A stretch of DNA of 5,093 nucleotides from Thermosulfurimonas sp. (lineage in GTDB: Bacteria > Desulfobacterota > Thermodesulfobacteria > Thermodesulfobacteriales > Thermodesulfobacteriaceae): the NCBI GenBank assembly GCA_015487645.1, contig WFPH01000146.1:1-5093 (forward strand), read 5' to 3'. Positions 1 to 4,415 of the stretch are shown here, in pieces. The first letter of the stretch is position 1. Each line of letters begins with the position of its first letter. Below the pieces are notes generated by a model. It had not been told where the DNA came from. It did no database searches and saw only the letters and a list, made by a program, of their open reading frames with translations. Both the position numbers and the translations under genes were made by a program.

Positions 1-128
1 CCGATGTGATGAATCTGCATCCTGGCACCCCCTACTCGGAGTGCCAAAGGCTTCTGTGTATTGGTCCATTAAGTGCCCATCGGCAGTTAGCCTTGGCAGA
101 GGTGGATTTTAGGGTATTTTGCACTTTC
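1..128. other. Leader region upstream of livG-like gene
   Basis: There is no recognisable protein here. The livG reading frame stays open back to an ATG at position 6, but those 41 extra residues resemble nothing in LivG proteins, which start close to the strand preceding Walker A. An ATG-TGA at 4-9 in another frame might be the end of an upstream gene cut off by the window; this cannot be judged from 9 bases. A possible promoter is TTGGCA (93-98) and TATTTT (115-120), 16 bases apart. If real, transcription would begin almost at the GTG at 129 and give a leaderless or near-leaderless message. That is a weak, eye-only match. Confidence 0.4.
23..46. other. Short inverted repeat (hairpin) upstream of livG
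   Basis: TGGCAC (23-28) pairs perfectly with GTGCCA (41-46). After one mismatch, CC/GG can add two more pairs, leaving a six-base loop. No T-run follows on the plus strand, so it is not a standard intrinsic terminator. It could be the end structure of an upstream transcript or a leader element of the transporter operon. Function is unknown. Confidence 0.35.
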
Positions 129-878
129 GTGCTTCTGGTGGATCGGGTTTCCAAAAGTTTCGGTGGGGTTCAGGCTCTCAGGGAGGTTTCTCTTGAACTT
201 CGGAAGGGAGAGGTCCTGGGGCTCATAGGTCCGAACGGGGCCGGTAAGACCACCCTCATCAATGTCCTCTCGGGGATCATTCCGGCTGAGCAGGGCGAAA
301 TCTTTTTTGAGGGGCATCCCCTAAACGGCCTTGCGCCCTGGCAGAGAGCCGAATTGGGATTAGCGAGGACTTTTCAGCACATTCAAATCTTCTCCGGTTT
401 GACGGTCTTAGAAAATGTGATGAGCGGGGCTCACCGCTTGCGCCTCGCCGGTTTCTGGTCATCGTTTTTTTATCTGCCCCGTGTGACCCGCGATGAGGCT
501 CGCCTCAGGCACGAAGCTTACCATCTTCTTGAAGAACTGGGGCTGGCAGAGAAGGCCGATCTGGTGGCCGAAAATCTGCCCTATGGGGAACAGAAAAAAG
601 TGGTGCTGGCTCGGGCTCTGGCTTTGAGACCCCGGGCTCTCCTTTTAGATGAACCCGCCGGGGGGCTGAATGAGAAGGAAACCGAAGAACTGGGGGAAAT
701 CATTCTGAAGTTGAAGCGCCGGGGGTTAGCCATTTTACTGGTGGAGCATGATCTTAATCTGGTTATGGAAATCTGCGATAAGGTGGTGGTGCTCGATCAG
801 GGCAGGGTCATCGCCCAGGGGCTTCCCCATGAAATCCAGAACCATCCCCGGGTCCTTGAAGCCTATCTTGGTAAATGA
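129..878 (+). CDS. livG: Branched-chain amino acid-type ABC transporter ATP-binding protein, LivG-like
   Basis: This is the cytoplasmic ATPase of a HAAT-family importer, which would power uptake through LivH/LivM-type permeases. From the GTG at 129 it has 249 residues, close to the roughly 255 of LivG. The product then starts MLLVDRVSKSFGG, as family members do, although no strong ribosome site precedes it. Visible motifs are Walker A GPNGAGKTT (34-42), Q-loop Q83 in TFQ, signature LPYGEQ (150-155), Walker B LLLDEP (171-176; D174, E175) and H-loop H207 in VEHD. The signature has Pro where Ser is usual. The C-terminal HPRVLEAYLGK is the typical LivG ending. The long insert after the Q-loop (about residues 100-130) favours LivG over LivF. 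The stop lies 44 bp before the substrate-binding protein gene, so the two are probably co-transcribed. Which amino acid or amide is carried cannot be read from the sequence. Confidence 0.93.
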   Translation: MLLVDRVSKSFGGVQALREVSLELRKGEVLGLIGPNGAGKTTLINVLSGIIPAEQGEIFFEGHPLNGLAPWQRAELGLARTFQHIQIFSGLTVLENVMSGAHRLRLAGFWSSFFYLPRVTRDEARLRHEAYHLLEELGLAEKADLVAENLPYGEQKKVVLARALALRPRALLLDEPAGGLNEKETEELGEIILKLKRRGLAILLVEHDLNLVMEICDKVVVLDQGRVIAQGLPHEIQNHPRVLEAYLGK

Positions 879-905
879 TATGAAGACCCAAGAGGCCAAG
901 ATTCC

Positions 906-914
906 AGGAGGAGG
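906..914 (+). promoter_or_regulatory. Strong Shine-Dalgarno site for the substrate-binding protein
   Basis: AGGAGGAGG lies 8 bases before the ATG at 923 and fixes that start. It is far stronger than anything before livG, consistent with the usual need for much more binding protein than ATPase. Confidence 0.8.
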
Positions 915-922
915 AGTGGCAG

Positions 923-2092
923 ATGAAACGTTTGGTTAAGATCTTTTGCCTTTGGGTGGTACTTTTGGGCTGGGGAATTCAGGGGTGGGCCGCCAAGGAT
1001 TCCATAAAGATCGGGGCCTTTTTTGCCCTTTCGGGTCCGGCGGCCTTCATCGGCACACCCACCAAGCTGGTGGCCGAGATGGCCGTGGCGGAGATCAACA
1101 AAAAAGGAGGTATTCATGGCCGGCCGCTTGAGCTGGTGATCGGAGACACCGAGGGCGACCCTAGCAAGGCCGTGGCTATCGTTAAACGCTTTATCTACAA
1201 GGACAAGGTGGTGGCCATCATCGGACCCACCCGTACCGGAACCGGTATGGCCGTGAAGCCCATTGTGGAGGCCGCTCGTGTGCCTACCATCATGACCGTG
1301 GGAGGAGACCCGGTCATTATGGACGGCAAGTTCGGCTCTTACCGCTATGTCTTCAAGACTCCCCAGCGCTCAAGTACTGCGGTACGCAAGATCTATCAAT
1401 ACTTGCAGAAAAAAGGGCTCACCCGGATCGCTCTTCTTACGGCTACCGACGGCTTTGGTAAAGATGGCCGCAAGTGGCTCAAGAAGCTGGCCCCGGAGTA
1501 TGGGCTTACCATCGTGGCTGAGGAGTCCTTTAACCCGCGCGACACGGATATGACAGCGCAACTCGCCAAAATCTGGCGCAAGAGGCCCCAAGCCATCGTT
1601 TGCTGGACTATCGGCCCAGCCGGAGCCATCGTGGCCAAGAACGTGAAACAGCTCGGGATTACCGTTCCTCTCTTTCAGTGTCACGGCTTACCCGATCCTA
1701 AGTATATCGAGCTTGCAGGCCCGGCGGCCGAGGGCAACCTCATGCCCTCCACCAAGCTCATGGCCTGGGAGCAGCTTCCGGATAGCGATCCCCAGAAACC
1801 GGTCATTGCTCATTTTGTGCGCCTTTACAAGGAGATCTACCATTACGACCGGAGGTTTCCCATCAACACCCATTCTGGCTATGCCTGGGATGCCATCATG
1901 ATCCTAGCCAGGGCTCTGGAAAAGGTGGGCCCGGATCGGGAAAAACTCCGGGAGGCTATTGAGAATACTAAAGGCTACGTGGGGATAAGCGGGATCTATA
2001 ATATCACCCCTGAGGATCACAACGGACTTGATGAGTCTTCTATGATCATCGTAAAGATCCGGAACGGGCGCTGGATGCTTGAGGATTACTAA
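923..2092 (+). CDS. ABC transporter substrate-binding protein, Peripla_BP_6 (LivJ/LivK-like)
   Basis: A periplasmic ligand-binding protein of the branched-chain amino acid/amide group, 389 residues, a normal length for the family. Residues 1 to about 24 form a signal peptide: MKRLVK, a hydrophobic stretch, then cleavage near GWAA. The only cysteine there, C9, sits inside the hydrophobic core without a lipobox, so a soluble protein is more likely than a lipoprotein. Family landmarks are KIGAFFALSGPAAFIG (about 29-44), AEINKKGGIHGRPLELV (56-72), DTEGDPSKAV (75-84), IIGPTRTGTG (99-108), DTDMTAQL (207-214) and GYAWDA (319-324). The start follows a strong Shine-Dalgarno site. It lies 44 bp after livG in what looks like one operon. 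The ligand is unknown: members bind Leu/Ile/Val, amides, urea, aromatic acids or other organic acids. No LivF follows, which departs from the usual order. Confidence 0.93.
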   Translation: MKRLVKIFCLWVVLLGWGIQGWAAKDSIKIGAFFALSGPAAFIGTPTKLVAEMAVAEINKKGGIHGRPLELVIGDTEGDPSKAVAIVKRFIYKDKVVAIIGPTRTGTGMAVKPIVEAARVPTIMTVGGDPVIMDGKFGSYRYVFKTPQRSSTAVRKIYQYLQKKGLTRIALLTATDGFGKDGRKWLKKLAPEYGLTIVAEESFNPRDTDMTAQLAKIWRKRPQAIVCWTIGPAGAIVAKNVKQLGITVPLFQCHGLPDPKYIELAGPAAEGNLMPSTKLMAWEQLPDSDPQKPVIAHFVRLYKEIYHYDRRFPINTHSGYAWDAIMILARALEKVGPDREKLREAIENTKGYVGISGIYNITPEDHNGLDESSMIIVKIRNGRWMLEDY

Positions 2093-2216
2093 CGACATAA
2101 TCACCTCCTTGCTATAATACATAACGAGACCTTTGCATAATTAGATTCCCCTCCCTTTGGGAGGGGCTAGGAGAGGGAGAAAGCACCAGAGGGAAAATTT
2201 TTATAAGATTCTCAAG
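2093..2216. other. Non-coding stretch after the binding-protein gene, with possible IS/MITE terminus
   Basis: No supportable gene. Reading left to right it holds ATCACCTCCTT (2100-2110), a TATAAT hexamer (2113-2118) without a good -35 box, GAGACCTTTGCATAA (2126-2140), and a GC-rich perfect inverted repeat (2148-2166) followed by purine-rich sequence. The GAGACCTTTGCA-type string resembles terminal inverted repeats I associate with IS4/IS5-group elements, but no transposase and no inverted partner is visible in the window. At best this is a solo end or a decayed miniature element. It stops where the 130-bp repeat begins, which may explain why the upstream toxin copy is truncated. Confidence 0.35.
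2148..2166. repeat. Perfect 8-bp inverted repeat, GC-rich stem-loop
   Basis: CCCCTCCC (2148-2155) and GGGAGGGG (2159-2166) are exact reverse complements around a TTT loop. There is no T-run on either side, so it is a poor intrinsic terminator, although it is the only strong hairpin after the binding-protein gene and could still end or stabilise that transcript. Similar CCCTCCC/GGGAGGG palindromes occur as dispersed intergenic repeats in many bacteria. Confidence 0.6.
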
Positions 2217-2346
2217 TATTTGTGAACCTGGAAGAGTACGAATAAAGAGATAGATCCTTGAAAATCATCGACCGACTGGCCTTCCTTTTGGCCACCTGCT
2301 TTGGCCTGGGTAAGATCCCTTGGGCCCCGGGGACCTGGGGCTCGGG
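2217..2346 (+). repeat. 130-bp direct repeat, copy A (upstream)
   Basis: Matches 2951-3080 at 127 of 130 positions without gaps (offset 734). Differences are at 2288 (T versus C), 2311 (T versus A) and 2320 (T versus C). Copy A contains the last 11 codons and stop of a DUF5615-type gene, the 4-bp gap, and the first part of pgpA. It therefore reproduces an exact gene junction rather than a random segment. Matching ends sharply at both sides. Copies A and B flank the DUF433/DUF5615 module, so recombination between them would excise a 734-bp circle. Confidence 0.97.
2218..2253 (+). pseudogene. 3' remnant of a second DUF5615 PIN-like toxin gene
   Basis: These 12 codons (ICEPGRVRIKR plus TAG) are identical to the end of the intact gene at 2634-2987. 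The rest of that gene is missing: upstream bases 2125-2217 stay open in this frame, but I see no clear similarity to the toxin body. It is best explained as the tail of an earlier upstream copy of the module that has been deleted or overwritten. Confidence 0.85.
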
Positions 2347-2353
2347 AAGGTGA
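2258..2353 (+). pseudogene. 5' fragment of pgpA (truncated duplicate)
   Basis: Begins with the same TTG as intact pgpA and encodes its first 29-30 residues unchanged, including the conserved PGTWGS segment. It then leaves the pgpA sequence after position 2346 and meets TGA at 2351-2353, giving a 31-residue ORF ending GSGR. It lacks the metal-binding and membrane parts, so it cannot be an active phosphatase. The three base differences from the intact gene are all silent. Whether the short ORF is translated is unknown; its start has the same poor ribosome site as pgpA. Confidence 0.9.
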
Positions 2354-2419
2354 GGTTATAGAATCCCGGAGTTAGAGATAATCATTGAAAACGAATAACC
2401 CCAAGGAGGCCACAAGGGT
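2347..2419 (+). promoter_or_regulatory. Upstream region of the toxin-antitoxin module
   Basis: This 73-bp spacer between repeat copy A and the DUF433 start is unique in the window and noticeably AT-richer than the pgpA fragment before it. It should carry the module's promoter and any autoregulatory operator, since modules of this type are often controlled by their antitoxin. I cannot name a convincing -35/-10 pair (GATAAT at 2377-2382 is the best -10 lookalike), and no clear palindrome stands out. AAGGAGG at 2403-2409 is a good ribosome site 10 bases before the ATG at 2420. Confidence 0.4.
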
Positions 2420-2644
2420 ATGGAGATTTATCCCGGAATTGAGGTTAAAAAGGAAGTAAAAGGAGGAATACCGGTCATTCGAGGAACGAGAATCCCGGTG
2501 AATGTAATTCTTGAAGCTTTAGCCAGCGGGATGTCGCCTCAGGAAGTAGCCCAAGAATACGAAATCACCGAAGAAGATGTTAGAGCCGTCCTGGCTTTTG
2601 CTTCGGAACGGATAAAAGAAGAGAGGTATTTTCTTGCCGCTTAA
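2420..2644 (+). CDS. DUF433 family protein, probable antitoxin
   Basis: A 74-residue protein of the DUF433 family (PF04255), small helix-turn-helix-like proteins usually found beside PIN-like partners and treated as VapB-type antitoxins. The family core is plain: an N-terminal YPGIEV strand, then GGIPVIRGTRIPV (15-27), ILEALASGMSPQEVAQEY (30-47) and the EEDVRAVLAFA helix (51-61). The length is normal and the gene looks intact. AAGGAGG precedes the ATG. Its 3' end overlaps the next gene by 11 bases, the usual antitoxin-first arrangement that couples translation of the pair. Base composition is AT-rich compared with pgpA. The antitoxin role is inferred from family and partner; many DUF433 proteins have not been tested. 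Confidence 0.9.
   Translation: MEIYPGIEVKKEVKGGIPVIRGTRIPVNVILEALASGMSPQEVAQEYEITEEDVRAVLAFASERIKEERYFLAA
2621..2626 (+). promoter_or_regulatory. Ribosome binding site inside the DUF433 gene that sets the toxin start
   Basis: GAGAGG lies within the last codons of the antitoxin gene, 7 bases before TTG at 2634. It supports the TTG start and an 11-base overlap between the two genes. Confidence 0.55.
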
Positions 2645-2987
2645 GATTGTCGTAGACGAAGATCTTCCAAAGAGCTTGACTTCTTTCCTTAGAAAACAGG
2701 GTTTAATGGTTTGGGATGTCCGCGAATGCGGATTAAGAGGAGCTTCAGACTCAGAAGTTCTTGCGTTTGCAGTTTCTAAAAAAGCTCTGGTTATTACTGG
2801 AGATCTTGGTTTTATTAAAGATTTTTCTAGAAAACATTATGGAATAATGATAATCAGAATCCCTCGTAAATTGTCTTTACCCGAACAGATAAGGCTTATC
2901 TGGTCATGTTTAAGAAGCATTGAGGATATAAAACTATCGAACCAAATAATTATTTGTGAACCTGGAAGAGTACGAATAAAGAGATAG
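2634..2987 (+). CDS. DUF5615 family PIN-like protein, probable toxin
   Basis: A 117-residue protein of the DUF5615 group (PF18480, related to Mut7-C/PIN-like nucleases), the regular partner of DUF433. The N-terminal KIVVDEDLP places acidic residues D8, E9 and D10 at the end of the first strand. RECGLRGASDSEVL (30-43) carries D39 and E41. ALVITGDLGF (51-60) carries D57, and D63 follows. These match the acidic positions expected of a metal-dependent RNase active site. The C-terminus ends in the family-like EPGRVRIKR. The chosen TTG start overlaps DUF433 and has GAGAGG upstream. Part of the gene is only about 27-37% GC (2821-2940), against about 68% in early pgpA, suggesting foreign origin. Its last 11 codons are duplicated at 2218-2253. 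RNase/toxin activity is inferred, not shown. Confidence 0.88.
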   Translation: MPLKIVVDEDLPKSLTSFLRKQGLMVWDVRECGLRGASDSEVLAFAVSKKALVITGDLGFIKDFSRKHYGIMIIRIPRKLSLPEQIRLIWSCLRSIEDIKLSNQIIICEPGRVRIKR

Positions 2988-3080
2988 ATCCTTGAAAATC
3001 ATCGACCGACTGGCCTTCCTTCTGGCCACCTGCTTTGGCCTGGGAAAGATCCCCTGGGCCCCGGGGACCTGGGGCTCGGG
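2951..3080 (+). repeat. 130-bp direct repeat, copy B (downstream)
   Basis: Partner of 2217-2346. It spans the end of the intact DUF5615 gene and the start of intact pgpA. The three differences from copy A, at 3022, 3045 and 3054, all fall at silent codon positions of pgpA (Leu, Gly, Pro). Confidence 0.97.
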
Positions 3081-3462
3081 GGTGGGTATTTTCCTTTACT
3101 GGGCTACCGCGGGGTGGCCTCTTTCGTGGAAATTCGGTTTCCTGGTTGCCCTCAGTCTTCTCGGATCTCTATCCTCCCAGCGGGTGGCCTTATCCCTGGG
3201 CGTTAAAGATCCCTCCTGCGTGATCATCGACGAGGTGGCTGGGGCCTATCTCGCCCTTCTGGGGCATCCGGCCGATCCCCTACACCTGGCGATGGGGTTC
3301 TTGCTCTTCAGGGTTTTCGATATCTGGAAGCCTCCTCCGGTAAGTCTTGCGGAAAGACTTCCCGGGGGATTGGGGATCATGGCCGATGACCTTGCGGCCG
3401 GGGGAGTGGTCAATTTAATCCTGCCTGTAGTTTTGGGGCTTTACCGAAGCCTTTTCTCTTAA
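2992..3462 (+). CDS. pgpA: Phosphatidylglycerophosphatase A
   Basis: An inner-membrane enzyme that removes phosphate from phosphatidylglycerol phosphate to give phosphatidylglycerol, in anionic phospholipid synthesis. The 156 residues match the family size (PF04608). Hallmarks are GLGKIPWAPGTWGS (16-29), IIDEVAGAY (78-86; D80, E81), FRVFDIWKPPP (106-116; R107, D110, K113) and GLGIMADDLAAG (126-137; D132, D133), which supply the acidic metal-binding residues. Hydrophobic stretches near 31-40, 48-61, 82-90, 98-109 and 138-150 are likely membrane segments. The TTG start is supported because IDRLAFLLAT follows at once, but the ribosome site is poor and lies only 4 bp after the toxin stop, pointing to translational coupling. 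It appears co-transcribed with the toxin module and the following gene. GC is high and unlike the module. A 5' fragment is duplicated 734 bp upstream. Confidence 0.95.
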   Translation: MKIIDRLAFLLATCFGLGKIPWAPGTWGSGVGIFLYWATAGWPLSWKFGFLVALSLLGSLSSQRVALSLGVKDPSCVIIDEVAGAYLALLGHPADPLHLAMGFLLFRVFDIWKPPPVSLAERLPGGLGIMADDLAAGGVVNLILPVVLGLYRSLFS

Positions 3463-3474
3463 TATCTTGTAGAT

Positions 3475-4206
3475 ATGCTCAACGTATTCAAATACTTTGA
3501 CGACTTCCGGGATACCTTCGGCGAAGAGGCGGCCCTTAAGTTGATCCGGGCGTTGGGAGAGATTTACGAGAACCTGGCCCAGACCGTCACCCGCGAGGAG
3601 TTCAACGAACTCAAGGAGATCGTCCGTGAGCAGGGAGAAAACCTGAAAATACTCACCCAGAGGGTGGACCAGCTCACGGAGGACGTGCGCCAGCTCACTA
3701 AAAGGGTGGATCAGCTTACCCAGAGGGTGGATCAGCTCACGGAGGACGTGCGCCAGCTTACGGGCGAGATGAAAAAGATGAAAGACGATCTCAAAGACGT
3801 GAGAAAGCAGGTGGGGGGCCTCAGCATCACCGTGGGCTATACCCTAGAAAACGAGGCCTACCGCTACCTCCCGAAACTCCTTCGCCGGGATCACGGCCTA
3901 GAGGTCCTGGAGCCGCTCATCCGCACCTTCGTTAAGGACCACAGGGGCCGCCCGCTCGAGGTGAACATCTTTGGCAAAGCCCGTCAGAATGACCACGAGC
4001 TCGTTATTCTAGGTGAGGCCAAGGCCCAGCTCTCAAAAAGGGACGTGGACCGTTTCCTGCGCCGCAAGGTGAAACCCCTGGAAACGGTCTTCCCCGAAAA
4101 GTTTCTCGTCCTTGTCACCCACATGATCTCGGACCCGGAGGTGGAGGAATATGTGCGGGATAAAGGGATAGCCCTCTACTACTCCTACCAGTTCAGGGAG
4201 GAGTGA
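3475..4206 (+). CDS. Coiled-coil protein with PD-(D/E)XK nuclease-like C-terminal domain (DUF3782-like)
   Basis: A 243-residue soluble protein resembling the DUF3782/'coiled-coil plus nuclease-like' proteins frequent in thermophilic bacteria and archaea, whose role is not established. Residues 1-45 are helical. About 46-112 form a coiled coil with near-perfect heptads LTxxVxQ at 60, 67, 74, 81 and 88, predicting a dimer or higher oligomer. The C-terminal domain (about 118-243) has LENEA (E127), LEVNIFG (161-167), then ELVILGEAK (175-183) giving an E-x-K (E181, K183) as in PD-(D/E)XK folds. The acidic residue expected before IFG is Asn164 here, with E162 two residues earlier, so catalysis is uncertain. 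There is no signal peptide or membrane segment. ATG at 3475 is 12 bp after pgpA and lacks a clear Shine-Dalgarno. Probably the last gene of the pgpA transcription unit. Confidence 0.75.
   Translation: MLNVFKYFDDFRDTFGEEAALKLIRALGEIYENLAQTVTREEFNELKEIVREQGENLKILTQRVDQLTEDVRQLTKRVDQLTQRVDQLTEDVRQLTGEMKKMKDDLKDVRKQVGGLSITVGYTLENEAYRYLPKLLRRDHGLEVLEPLIRTFVKDHRGRPLEVNIFGKARQNDHELVILGEAKAQLSKRDVDRFLRRKVKPLETVFPEKFLVLVTHMISDPEVEEYVRDKGIALYYSYQFREE
3654..3761 (+). repeat. 63-bp internal tandem repeat within the coiled-coil gene
   Basis: 3654-3698 recurs almost exactly at 3717-3761, a 63-bp offset equal to 21 codons or three heptads; only a few silent changes are visible. The shared unit encodes the LTQRVDQ-LTEDVRQ pattern, with a third heptad (LTKRVDQ) between. 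Repeats in multiples of 21 bp let coiled-coil length change in frame by slippage or recombination. Confidence 0.9.
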
Positions 4207-4411
4207 AACTTCGTCCTCAAGTCCGAAGGTGACCTCGTCCACCTCACCAGTGACCATGACTTCGAATGTGAAAACCGGTGATGCTTTTCATTCTGCAAGA
4301 GAACATGAAGGACCATAACCTCAACCTTGTGGCCGTAGAGCTGGGGGTAGTAGAAAGGCTGAAGGTACACTTTAGCCGATACAAGCTTAGAATCGACGTT
4401 TTGGACCGAAA
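4207..4411. other. Interval without an assignable gene; open frames on both strands
   Basis: The coiled-coil gene stops at 4206. Its frame then runs on open for 24 codons, with no start, to a TGA at 4279-4281. That TGA overlaps an ATG at 4281 opening a 44-codon plus-strand ORF. On the minus strand, 4185-4370 is also open and reads FYYPQLYGHKVEVMVLHVLL in its middle. Another minus frame, open across 4033-4257, reads FTFEVMVTGEVDEVTFGLE, as if one minus-strand protein had been frameshifted near 4270. Neither strand has a ribosome site or a family I recognise. A decayed gene is the simplest reading, but the strand is undecided. Confidence 0.4.
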
Positions 4412-4415
4412 CTAG
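4281..4415 (+). CDS. Possible small ORF or gene remnant, unknown
   Basis: ATG at 4281 overlaps a TGA (TGATG) and opens 44 codons with ordinary-looking residues: MLFILQENMKDHNLNLVAVE, then VERLKVHFSRYKLRIDVLDR near the end. There is no Shine-Dalgarno site and no family match I can name. Its TAG (4413-4415) interlocks with the TAG of the minus-strand gene (4412-4414). It might be the surviving 3' end of a longer gene or simply the antisense of a minus-strand remnant. Confidence 0.22.
   Translation: MLFILQENMKDHNLNLVAVELGVVERLKVHFSRYKLRIDVLDRN
4357..4377 (-). terminator. Weak stem-loop downstream of the minus-strand pilin-like gene
   Basis: GGCTGAAG (4357-4364) and CTTTAGCC (4370-4377) form an 8-bp stem with a 5-base loop, having one G-U on the plus strand and one A-C mismatch on the minus strand. 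Read on the minus strand it lies about 35 bases after the stop at 4412 and is followed by TTTCT, so it could be a poor intrinsic terminator. Confidence 0.25.

Noticed and set aside
6..128. A 41-residue N-terminal extension of the LivG-like protein starting at ATG 6.
   Set aside because: LivG proteins begin right before the first strand. The extension is not family-like, and the GTG at 129 gives normal length.
863..1117. Minus-strand ORFs over livG and the binding-protein gene (for example 863-1117, 1370-1684).
   Set aside because: They are antisense to well-supported genes and have no ribosome sites or family resemblance.
1904..2122. Minus-strand ORF with AAGGAGGTGAT just before an ATG, antisense to the end of the binding-protein gene; the same bases (ATCACCTCCTT, 2100-2110) match the 16S rRNA 3' end.
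   Set aside because: The ribosome-site match is good, but the ORF is a mirror of a clear coding gene and has no recognisable protein character. The 16S-like match is only 11 bases, with no rRNA sequence around it.
2148..2166. Intrinsic terminator for the transporter operon.
   Set aside because: The stem is strong, but no T-run follows in either direction, so it is listed only as an inverted repeat.
2217..3080. Integrase attachment sites or IS target-site duplications.
   Set aside because: 130 bp is far too long for a target duplication, no tRNA or integrase is present, and the repeats contain coding parts of two genes, which fits tandem duplication or homologous recombination.
3654..3761. 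CRISPR-like array.
   Set aside because: The repeated units are 21/63 bp, in frame, and encode coiled-coil heptads without unique spacers.
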